Positions 58,127-64,000 of a stretch of DNA of 64,000 bases are shown piece by piece. The notes under the pieces were generated by a model, which made no database searches, was not told the origin of the DNA, and saw only the letters and a list, made by a program, of their open reading frames with translations. Numbering within the stretch: the stretch's first letter is position 1; every line of letters starts with the position of its first letter. Both the position numbers and the translations under genes were made by a program. Source of the DNA: Poriferisocius sp965200775 (GTDB lineage Bacteria > Actinomycetota > Acidimicrobiia > Acidimicrobiales > Bin134); NCBI GenBank assembly GCA_965200775.1, contig OZ241383.1:1550001-1614000 (forward strand), given 5' to 3'.

Positions 58127-59368
58127 ATGCGCAGATTCTGGCTTGCCCCCATGGTCGTCCTGGCTCTTGTTGCCGCGGCGTGCTCCGACAATGAAGACAC
58201 CGGCTCCCTGGTAGCCGGCACCGAGACGCCGGCGAGCGCACAGCAACCCGAGACCCCTGGCAGCATCACCGCATCTCCGGCTGAGGAGGTGGCCGAGACT
58301 CCTGAGCCCACATCCACGGAAACCCCCTCCGGGCTGTCCGTGCTTCAGCAGGAGATTTCCGACGCGATGTTCGAGGTGGTGATGGGCGATGACGAACGCC
58401 CCGATGCCATCACCGGAGATGATGTTCGATGCCTGTCCGATGGGACAGCGGGGATGTTGTCCGACAGCCAGATCGTTGAGCAGGGAATCACTGCCGAGAG
58501 GATTACGAGGGAATTCGAAGTATCAGACGGTGATTTCATTGCCAATCTGAATGATGTCATTGAAGCTGAAGTGCCTGTGCTGGTTGACCTCTTGGTCCGG
58601 TGTTTTGACTGGAGGTCGATTTTCGTCGAGGAAATGATGGCCGATGAGGGGGTCCAGTCGGAGATGCCTCCGGAGTTCATTGGATGTATGGTAGAAGCTT
58701 ACTCTACCGCTGACGATGAAGTCATAGCAGAGCTCTTGACCCTTACGCTTGTTTCTGACGATGACTTCAGTAGCTCTGGCCCCATCCCAGCTGACTCTCT
58801 CGGCTTGGAAGCGGTCGCCTTGACGCGAGACTGTCTTGATCTTCGCGGGTGGATATATTCCTCATACGTCAACGAAGCGGGTATGCCAGATGAAACCGCC
58901 CGATGTGTAGCGGACAGCTTACCGGAGGAGTTTCTCGATTCTCTTTTGCTAATGGATGGGTTTGTGCCACAAAGTGATTCGGAACCTGGAGGGGAGGACG
59001 CGACACTGTCTGGCGAGCCAGTTCTTGATTTCTTTGGAATGATGTTTGAAGCCATGAGGAACTGCGTCGATGTCCGGGAAATGATGTATGGGCAATTGGT
59101 TGCTGAACAAGGAATTTCGGAATCAAGTGCCCGGTGTTTTGTCGACGGTCTCTCCGAAGGATTCTTTGATGAGATTTTCGAGCTTATCGGTGCCGGCATG
59201 AGCGGGGGAGGAGGTTTTGGTCAGCAAGACCAGCTTGCTCCCGAGGTGTTTGGCCAGTTCATTGAGGTTGCCGGGCAATGCATGACTCCTGAGGAGCTTG
59301 ACATGGCTCCCGAGGGTCTCGAACTTGCCCAGTTGCTGATGATGGGAATGTTTGCGGCCCAGAGCTAG
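58127..59368 (+). CDS. Cysteine-repeat lipoprotein of unknown function
   Basis: A 413-residue predicted lipoprotein: signal helix with lipobox VAAAC (Cys19), a Thr/Pro/Glu linker to about residue 65, then three full units of a repeat, C-x-D-x-R-(helix)-G-(x)-A-R-C-x-x-(D/E), with half units at each end. Units 2 and 3 have 23 residues between the cysteines (DCLDLRGWIYSSY..ARCVADSL and NCVDVREMMYGQL..ARCFVDGL); unit 1 has 27. The repeats probably form disulfide-linked helical hairpins outside the membrane. GC content falls in the repeat part. TACACT lies at 58060-58065. I do not recognise the family. Confidence 0.68.
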   Translation: MRRFWLAPMVVLALVAAACSDNEDTGSLVAGTETPASAQQPETPGSITASPAEEVAETPEPTSTETPSGLSVLQQEISDAMFEVVMGDDERPDAITGDDVRCLSDGTAGMLSDSQIVEQGITAERITREFEVSDGDFIANLNDVIEAEVPVLVDLLVRCFDWRSIFVEEMMADEGVQSEMPPEFIGCMVEAYSTADDEVIAELLTLTLVSDDDFSSSGPIPADSLGLEAVALTRDCLDLRGWIYSSYVNEAGMPDETARCVADSLPEEFLDSLLLMDGFVPQSDSEPGGEDATLSGEPVLDFFGMMFEAMRNCVDVREMMYGQLVAEQGISESSARCFVDGLSEGFFDEIFELIGAGMSGGGGFGQQDQLAPEVFGQFIEVAGQCMTPEELDMAPEGLELAQLLMMGMFAAQS

Positions 59369-59406
59369 AAGCAGCGGCTGGTGCCGGCAACCTTGGGGCC
59401 CAGAAG

Positions 59407-60189
59407 TTAGGGGTGCTGGGAGCTGACGGAGACGACTTCCCCGGTCATGTAGGTGGAGTAGTCGCTAGCCAGAAACACCATCACGTTGGCCACTTCCCAC
59501 GGCTCGGCGGCCCGGTCGAAGGCCTCCAGCGACACCAGGTCGTCGAGGAACTCCTGGCTGGACACCTTGGCCAGGAATGGATGCATCGCCAAGCTGGGCG
59601 CCACACAGTTCACCCGCACCCCGGACTCGGCTGCTTCCATGGCCGCGCACCGGGTCAGCGCCATGACCCCGGCTTTGGCCGCGGCGTAGTGGCACTGGCC
59701 GGCCTGGGCTCGCCACCCCACCACCGATGCGTTGTTGACGATGACCCCGGAGCCTCGGGGCATCATGTGGCGCAGCGCTGCTCGGGTGGTGCGCATGGTG
59801 CCGTTGAGGGTCACGTCGAGCACCGAGTGCCACTGTTCGTCGGTCATGTCCACCAGGTTGGCGGTGCCCCCCAAACCGGCGTTGTTGATAACCACATCCA
59901 CCTGTCCCAATTCGGCCGCCGCAGAGTCGAACAGTCCCTGAACCTCTGCCTCGGAGGTGACGTTGCAGAGCACCGCGGCTGGTTGAACCCCGAACTCCCC
60001 CGTCAAGTTGTCGGCCGCCTCCCCCAGGCGGCGCTCGTGTATATCGCTGATGAGTACCCGCGCCCCCTCGGCCATGCACCGTCGAGCGGCGGCGAAACCG
60101 ATGCCGGTACCGGCCGCGGCCGTTACCACCGTGGCCTTGCCCTCGAGCAGGCCCCGACCCGGCGGTTCGGCGGGCACCTCCCGGCTCAT
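59407..60189 (-). CDS. ipdF: SDR-family dehydrogenase, IpdF-like
   Basis: A 260-residue SDR. The cofactor motif is TAAAGTGIG, not the usual TGxxxGIG; together with SDIHERRLGEAADNL, NNASVVGWRAQAGQCHYAAA (then KAGVMALTR), FLASDYSTYMTGEVVSVSSQHP-like end pieces, this closely resembles IpdF (Rv3559c), the 5-hydroxy-HIP-CoA-type alcohol dehydrogenase of mycobacterial steroid degradation. The active site YAAAK is intact. It supports the reading of the ipdA-ipdB-ipdC locus 6 kb away. Other SDRs with the same TAAAGTGIG start cannot be ruled out. Confidence 0.78.
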   Translation of the reverse strand: MSREVPAEPPGRGLLEGKATVVTAAAGTGIGFAAARRCMAEGARVLISDIHERRLGEAADNLTGEFGVQPAAVLCNVTSEAEVQGLFDSAAAELGQVDVVINNAGLGGTANLVDMTDEQWHSVLDVTLNGTMRTTRAALRHMMPRGSGVIVNNASVVGWRAQAGQCHYAAAKAGVMALTRCAAMEAAESGVRVNCVAPSLAMHPFLAKVSSQEFLDDLVSLEAFDRAAEPWEVANVMVFLASDYSTYMTGEVVSVSSQHP

Positions 60190-60247
60190 GGCTTCACCAA
60201 GCTCACAGCGATACCAGTGGCCTGCGTTTCCCCCACCGCAACCGGCA

Positions 60248-61153
60248 TCAGCTACTGCCGGACGACTGGCGCTGGGAGGCCTGCTGGGCCAGCAGGGCCA
60301 TGGTGGGGTGCTCCTCGACTCCCACGGTGCGGGGCAGCGCTTCCTCGATGGCTTCGGTGGTCCAGGATTTCCGGTCGGGGGCGAACATGGTGCGCACCTC
60401 GCCGAACTGAGCCCACACCGATATACGGGGACCGATCACGGTATAGACCTGGGCGGTGATGTCCCGGGCCGCGTCGCTCAACAGGAACACCGCCATCGGG
60501 GCCACGTCGGCGGGGTCGCCGGCCTCGATCTCGAACGGCACGTTCTCGGACATCCGGGTGCGAGCGCTGGGAGCAATGCAGTTTGCGTTCACCCCGTAGC
60601 GCTTCAGGGCCAGCGCCGCGCTCTTGGTGAGGGAGATGATGCCACCCTTGGCCGCTGCGTAGTTGGCCTGGGAGGTTGAGCCGGTGAACGCCCCCGAGGT
60701 GATCCCCACCAGCGAACCGCCGGTCTCCTGCTTGCGCATGATGGCCGAGGCGTGCTTGTACACGGTGAAGTGGCCCTTGAGATGCACCCGCACCACGTCG
60801 TCAAACTCCTCCTCCGTCATGTTGAAGATCATCCGCTCCCGGAGGATGCCGGCGGAGCACACCGCGCCGTCGATGGAACCCCAGGTGTCCACCGCGGCCT
60901 GCACCACCGAGGCCCCGCCTTCCATGGTGCTGATGTCGGAGGCCACGGCGATGGCAGTGCCACCGGCGGCCTCTATATCGGCCACCACCGAGTCGGCCAC
61001 CTCCGATGACGGGTTGGAGCCGTCCAGCGATACCCCGTAGTCGGCCACCACCACGTTGGCCCCAGCCGAAGCGCAACCCAATGCGATGGCCCGGCCGATG
61101 CCGTTGCCCGCTCCGGTTACGACGATGTTCTTGCCTTCCAGATGTGCAGTCAC
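60248..61153 (-). CDS. SDR-family oxidoreductase with C-terminal extension
   Basis: A 301-residue SDR with TGAGNGIG (about 13-20), CSAGI and intact YAAAK (NYAAAKGGIISLTK). The 40-residue tail (SWTTEAIEEALPRTVGVEEH) resembles that of MaoC-linked (HSD17B4-type) 3-hydroxyacyl-CoA dehydrogenase-like SDRs, and the protein is the intact-site relative of the SDR at 38726. The GTG at 61153 has TAGGGT 8 nt upstream. It probably oxidises a 3-hydroxyacyl-CoA or steroid alcohol. Confidence 0.83.
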   Translation of the reverse strand: MTAHLEGKNIVVTGAGNGIGRAIALGCASAGANVVVADYGVSLDGSNPSSEVADSVVADIEAAGGTAIAVASDISTMEGGASVVQAAVDTWGSIDGAVCSAGILRERMIFNMTEEEFDDVVRVHLKGHFTVYKHASAIMRKQETGGSLVGITSGAFTGSTSQANYAAAKGGIISLTKSAALALKRYGVNANCIAPSARTRMSENVPFEIEAGDPADVAPMAVFLLSDAARDITAQVYTVIGPRISVWAQFGEVRTMFAPDRKSWTTEAIEEALPRTVGVEEHPTMALLAQQASQRQSSGSS

Positions 61154-61171
61154 GGGCGGAAACCCTACCGC

Positions 61172-61804
61172 CTAACCGAGGGCCAACAGTTGGTCGAAGT
61201 AGCCAGAAAGGGTGTCGGGGCCGATCCGGCCACTGCCCCGAAGGGCCACCGTGCCGTCGGCGTACACGAAGAGCCAGAACGGGGTGCCCGACTGACCGAG
61301 AGCGGCCGAGGTTTCGTTGTCGACGCTGTCCACCAGAGCCGGGAAGGGCCAGCCTTCTTCGGCCAGCCACTGACTGGGTGGGTAGTTGTCGCTCTCGGGA
61401 TCAACCAGTGTGACGATGCTGAGCAGGTCCACACCGGCGGGCAGCTCGTTGCCCTGCTCCAACCATTCGGTCAGCTCGGTCACCTCGGCCTGACAGGCCG
61501 GGCACCAGTGGGCCAGGAACACGAAGGCCGCAGGCCGTTCGCCGGGGGTCCAGGTGAAGGGGCTCCCGTCGATTGCTGTGCCCGACAGCTGCGGCATCGG
61601 CTGGCCGTGTGCCGGGTCGGATGTCTCCCCCAACGGGCCGAGCGGGAGGCCGTCGATCACCACCGGGGCCACTTCGACCGCCGAGTCCGTGGCGGTGTCC
61701 TGGGAGGACGACCCGTCATCCGAAGGAGGGCCGCCGCCGCAGGCGGCTAGCAGCAAGAAAGCCACCGACGCCGCGGCGAGGCGAGTTCTGCACCTGAAGA
61801 CCAT
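61172..61804 (-). CDS. TlpA/thioredoxin-like lipoprotein
   Basis: A 210-residue lipoprotein with lipobox LLAAC (Cys22), a linker, then a thioredoxin-like domain. FVFLAHWCPACQAEVTEL (about 93-110) holds the redox pair in WCPAC, and SGTPFWLFVYADG the cis-proline. Outside the membrane it would reduce or oxidise disulfides; the unknown cysteine-repeat lipoprotein 2 kb away is a possible but unproven client. TAGCCT stands 6 nt before the ATG (61816-61811). Confidence 0.85.
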   Translation of the reverse strand: MVFRCRTRLAAASVAFLLLAACGGGPPSDDGSSSQDTATDSAVEVAPVVIDGLPLGPLGETSDPAHGQPMPQLSGTAIDGSPFTWTPGERPAAFVFLAHWCPACQAEVTELTEWLEQGNELPAGVDLLSIVTLVDPESDNYPPSQWLAEEGWPFPALVDSVDNETSAALGQSGTPFWLFVYADGTVALRGSGRIGPDTLSGYFDQLLALG

Positions 61805-61810
61805 GGCCAG

Positions 61811-61816
61811 AGGCTA
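61811..61816 (-). promoter_or_regulatory. Leaderless-type -10 box of the TlpA-like gene
   Basis: On the minus strand TAGCCT is followed by 6 nt (CTGGCC) and the ATG at 61804. Confidence 0.5.
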
Positions 61817-61889
61817 CGACAAGATGACCGCCGTTCCGTAGCAATATGGATAGCTCTACGGCCGCATCGCCATGTCAAGCGTCGCCTGC

Positions 61890-62690
61890 CTACAGGGGCA
61901 TCACCACACCGCCGTTGGGCCGCACCGTCTGGCCTGTCACGAACCTCCCGGCATCGGAGCACAGGTACAGCACCGCGTAGGCGATGTCGTTTGGGTCGCC
62001 AACAAAGCCCAGTGGGTTCATGCCGGCGATGGTGTCGAAGTGCTGCTTCTGGCGCTCGGGGTCCACCCGGCCGTCGGAATCGAGGAAGTGGCGGTCGTAG
62101 ATGGGGGTCTCGATGGAACCGGGGGCCACCGCGTTCACCCGGATGGGAGCCATCTCCACCGCTGCGGTACGGGTGATCATCTTCACCGCTGCTTTGGTGA
62201 GGGCGTAAACCGAGATCATCGGGGCCGGCATGTCGGCCCCGGCCGATGAAAGGTTGACTATCGACCCGGACTTCTGATCGGCCATGGCCCGGCCTGCGGC
62301 CGCCGTACCCCAGTACACGCCCTTGAGGTTCACGTTCACCACCCGGTCGAGCTGTTCGGGTGCGGTGTCCACGATGAGGCTGTCGGTGATGATCCCGGCG
62401 TTGTTGACCATGATGTCCAGCCGTCCGTGGCGAGCCACTGCGTCGGCCACCAGAGCGTCCACCGCGCCCTTGTCGCTCACGTCGGTGGGAACGGCCGACC
62501 AGGACGCCCCCAGCTCGTCCAGCGCGCCGCCGGTCTCGCCCATCCCGTCGGCGTCGATGTCACCCAGCACCACCGAGGCGCCGGCCTTGGCCAGGGTTAC
62601 CGCCGTGCCCCGGCCGATCCCGGAAGCAGCCCCGGTGACCACCGCCACCCGGTCGGACAGATCGAATGCAGCAATGATGTCGTCATGCAC
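61890..62690 (-). CDS. SDR-family oxidoreductase
   Basis: A 266-residue classical SDR with TGAASGIG (about 19-26), NNAG, NLSSAG and intact YALTK (about 165-169), ending in the usual VTGQTVRPNGGVVMPL. Length and motifs are standard for 3-oxoacyl or hydroxysteroid dehydrogenases. It lies 29 nt downstream of the CaiB gene on the same strand and is probably in its operon. Substrate unassigned. Confidence 0.85.
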   Translation of the reverse strand: MHDDIIAAFDLSDRVAVVTGAASGIGRGTAVTLAKAGASVVLGDIDADGMGETGGALDELGASWSAVPTDVSDKGAVDALVADAVARHGRLDIMVNNAGIITDSLIVDTAPEQLDRVVNVNLKGVYWGTAAAGRAMADQKSGSIVNLSSAGADMPAPMISVYALTKAAVKMITRTAAVEMAPIRVNAVAPGSIETPIYDRHFLDSDGRVDPERQKQHFDTIAGMNPLGFVGDPNDIAYAVLYLCSDAGRFVTGQTVRPNGGVVMPL

Positions 62691-62719
62691 AACCCCATCA
62701 TGGCCCGCACACCGGGCCG

Positions 62720-63973
62720 CTAACCAAGCAGGTGGTTGTGCTCACCCACATGGGGGGCTCGGTGACGGAGCCGGTACGGGGATTTGGGAGCGATGAACGG
62801 TGCCCCCAGATAGGTGAAGCTCCGGCCTAGGTCCTCGTGCTCTACCTCCACCGGAAAGCCTCGCTCCTGAAAGTGGGGATCGGCCAGCACCTCCTCGGGG
62901 GCATAGATGATTCCCACCGCGAGGCCTCGCTCCTGGGCCCCGATGAAGAACTCGTAAGCGGTCACGTTCTCTGCGATGAACCGGACCGCTTCTCGGGCCG
63001 CGCCGAACATGGCGGTCACCTCGGGGTCCTGACCCACCTGCGAGAGATGGAGGTCTTCGGTGAGCTGAGCTCCCATCTCCAGAAAGAACGCTTCTTCGAA
63101 TTGGTCCTTTAGGCCCAGGCTCTCCATCCACTCCACCACCACGGCAAAATCCCGGGCGCTGCGAGGCGGAAAGCCGGTGTTCACGTCGATCCCATCCACC
63201 GACAGCGCCCGGGTGAACGTGGTGGGGTCGACGGCGGCGTGACGTCCTGTTTGACGCTGCACCTCGTCGCCGGCCACCAGCCACTGTACGGAGCCGAATT
63301 CGGTGGTCACGTTGGCCGCGGCGTGCATGTTCACGTCGATGAACTGGCCCTGGCCTGTGCGGTCCCGGGCCAGCAACGCGGTCTGCGCCGAGAGCACCGC
63401 AAACACCGACCCGGTCTGGTACCCCTGGTTGCCGCCCCCTCGCTGCGGGGGGATGGCGTGGTCGTCGTAGCCGCAGCTCCACACCGGTCCGCCCGCAGCC
63501 AGAACGGTGAGGTCCACGCTCTCGTCCTGAGACCGGGGGCCGGTGCGGCCGAACGGGGTGAGCGACACCCAGATCAGCGCGGGGTTGGTCGCTCGCAGCT
63601 CTTCGTGGTCAATGTCCAGGTCGGCCAGTCGACCTGGACGCTCCGACTCCAGCACCACATCGGCGGTTCCCACCAGCGACCGGAACCTTTCCCTGTCGTG
63701 TTCGTCGTCCAGATCCAAAACTACCCCCAGTTTGGAAGCGTTGTAGTGCCACCACCAAAGGCTGCGCTCCGGGTCGGGTACATCATCCAGAAACGGCTCG
63801 AAGCCCCGGGTGTGATGGCCGCCGGGGGGTTCCACCACGATTACCTCGGCCCCCATCCCGGCCAGCATGAGCCCGGCGAACGGCGAAGCCTCACCGGCCA
63901 GCTCCACCACCCGCAACCCCTCCAACGCTCCGGGAAGCACGTTGCCCGCCTCCGGGCCGACGCCGGCAGCCAT
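62720..63973 (-). CDS. CaiB/BaiF family III CoA-transferase
   Basis: A 417-residue single-domain CaiB protein with LEGLRVVELAGEASPFAGLM then LAGMGAEVIVVEPPGG (N-terminal CoA/Rossmann region), and RTGQGQFIDVNMHAAANV. By alignment from RTGxGQ backwards, the position of the catalytic Asp appears to hold Tyr (NQGYQTGSVFAVLSAQTA), so normal aspartyl-CoA chemistry may be lost. The ATG overlaps the stop of an upstream gene (TGATG). It could be a regulatory or lyase-like relative, or the alignment could be off by one turn. Confidence 0.83.
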   Translation of the reverse strand: MAAGVGPEAGNVLPGALEGLRVVELAGEASPFAGLMLAGMGAEVIVVEPPGGHHTRGFEPFLDDVPDPERSLWWWHYNASKLGVVLDLDDEHDRERFRSLVGTADVVLESERPGRLADLDIDHEELRATNPALIWVSLTPFGRTGPRSQDESVDLTVLAAGGPVWSCGYDDHAIPPQRGGGNQGYQTGSVFAVLSAQTALLARDRTGQGQFIDVNMHAAANVTTEFGSVQWLVAGDEVQRQTGRHAAVDPTTFTRALSVDGIDVNTGFPPRSARDFAVVVEWMESLGLKDQFEEAFFLEMGAQLTEDLHLSQVGQDPEVTAMFGAAREAVRFIAENVTAYEFFIGAQERGLAVGIIYAPEEVLADPHFQERGFPVEVEHEDLGRSFTYLGAPFIAPKSPYRLRHRAPHVGEHNHLLG

Positions 63974-64000
63974 CAGATGACCCCCTCGACAGCCAGAGCT
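63973..64000 (-). CDS. C-terminal end of an upstream gene (partial)
   Basis: The last eight codons read ALAVEGVI-stop and overlap the CaiB ATG by 1 nt, as expected in an operon. Several CaiB proteins end in a similar xxEGVI, so another CoA-transferase is possible, but the fragment is too short to be sure. Confidence 0.3.

Overview
The window is GC-rich, almost fully coding DNA. GTG starts are common, stop/start overlaps of 4 nt are frequent, and many starts have a TANNNT box 6-8 nt upstream (leaderless transcripts). Gene content is dominated by CoA-ester catabolism: acyl-CoA dehydrogenase pairs, CaiB/BaiF CoA-transferases, many SDRs, an F420-type LLM oxidoreductase and mycobacterial-type ipd steroid-ring genes. 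I infer a non-mycobacterial actinobacterium, most likely of the Acidimicrobiia type. No rRNA, tRNA, CRISPR array, IS element or replication origin was recognised.

Region 1 (1-3544, minus): a short operon of a cyclase-family hydrolase, a double CaiB CoA-transferase and the start of an acyl-CoA dehydrogenase, read from a leaderless promoter.

Region 2 (3616-23473) is the most unusual part: a divergent catabolic supercluster around the 8509-8616 spacer. The leftward operon encodes a CMD/AhpD-fold protein, an SCP2-type thiolase, the E1-alpha and E1-beta subunits of a 2-oxoacid dehydrogenase, an enoyl-CoA hydratase and a free-standing 78-residue lipoyl domain; no E2 acyltransferase or E3 is present. 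The rightward arm encodes an acyl-CoA synthetase, three tandem HpcH/HpaI-type aldolases, a crotonase, a ribose-type ABC importer, HyuA and HyuB (hydantoinase/ketone carboxylase family), a double RidA-fold protein and a GAF-GAF-LuxR regulator. A shared AGGGACAAA element precedes both rightward transcription units. The layout suggests import of a small N-containing or ketone-like compound, ATP-dependent opening or carboxylation, CoA activation, aldol or lyase cleavage, and oxidative decarboxylation with thiolysis. The substrate is unknown.

Region 3 (23511-34123): a small membrane protein, an MDMPI/DinB-like protein and a CopD-like protein, then a bidirectional transporter locus. A branched-chain-amino-acid-type binding lipoprotein with a downstream tyrosine phosphatase runs left. 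An MFS-LivF fusion, a LivH-LivM-LivG fusion and a second tyrosine phosphatase run right.

Region 4 (34139-42070): an RpiR regulator, an SDR lacking the catalytic Tyr, a VOC protein, an unknown alanine-rich protein, a formate/nitrite-type channel with a repeat-bearing upstream region, and an SDR lacking both catalytic Tyr and Lys. An accessory island follows: a two-gene PIN-like module, a truncated mosaic duplicate of the SDR, and a lower-GC DUF433/DUF5615-type toxin-antitoxin pair.

Region 5 (42077-64000): CoA-ester and steroid-type catabolism. It holds a TrmH-type methyltransferase, two acyl-CoA dehydrogenase pairs, a thioesterase, an SRPBCC protein, a LivG-like ATPase, an LLM oxidoreductase, ipdC-, ipdB- and ipdA-like genes with an ipdF-like SDR further on, several other SDRs, an alpha-methylacyl-CoA racemase, a cysteine-repeat lipoprotein, a TlpA-like thioredoxin lipoprotein and another CaiB protein. 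The ipd set and the racemase point to breakdown of steroid C/D rings and methyl-branched side chains.
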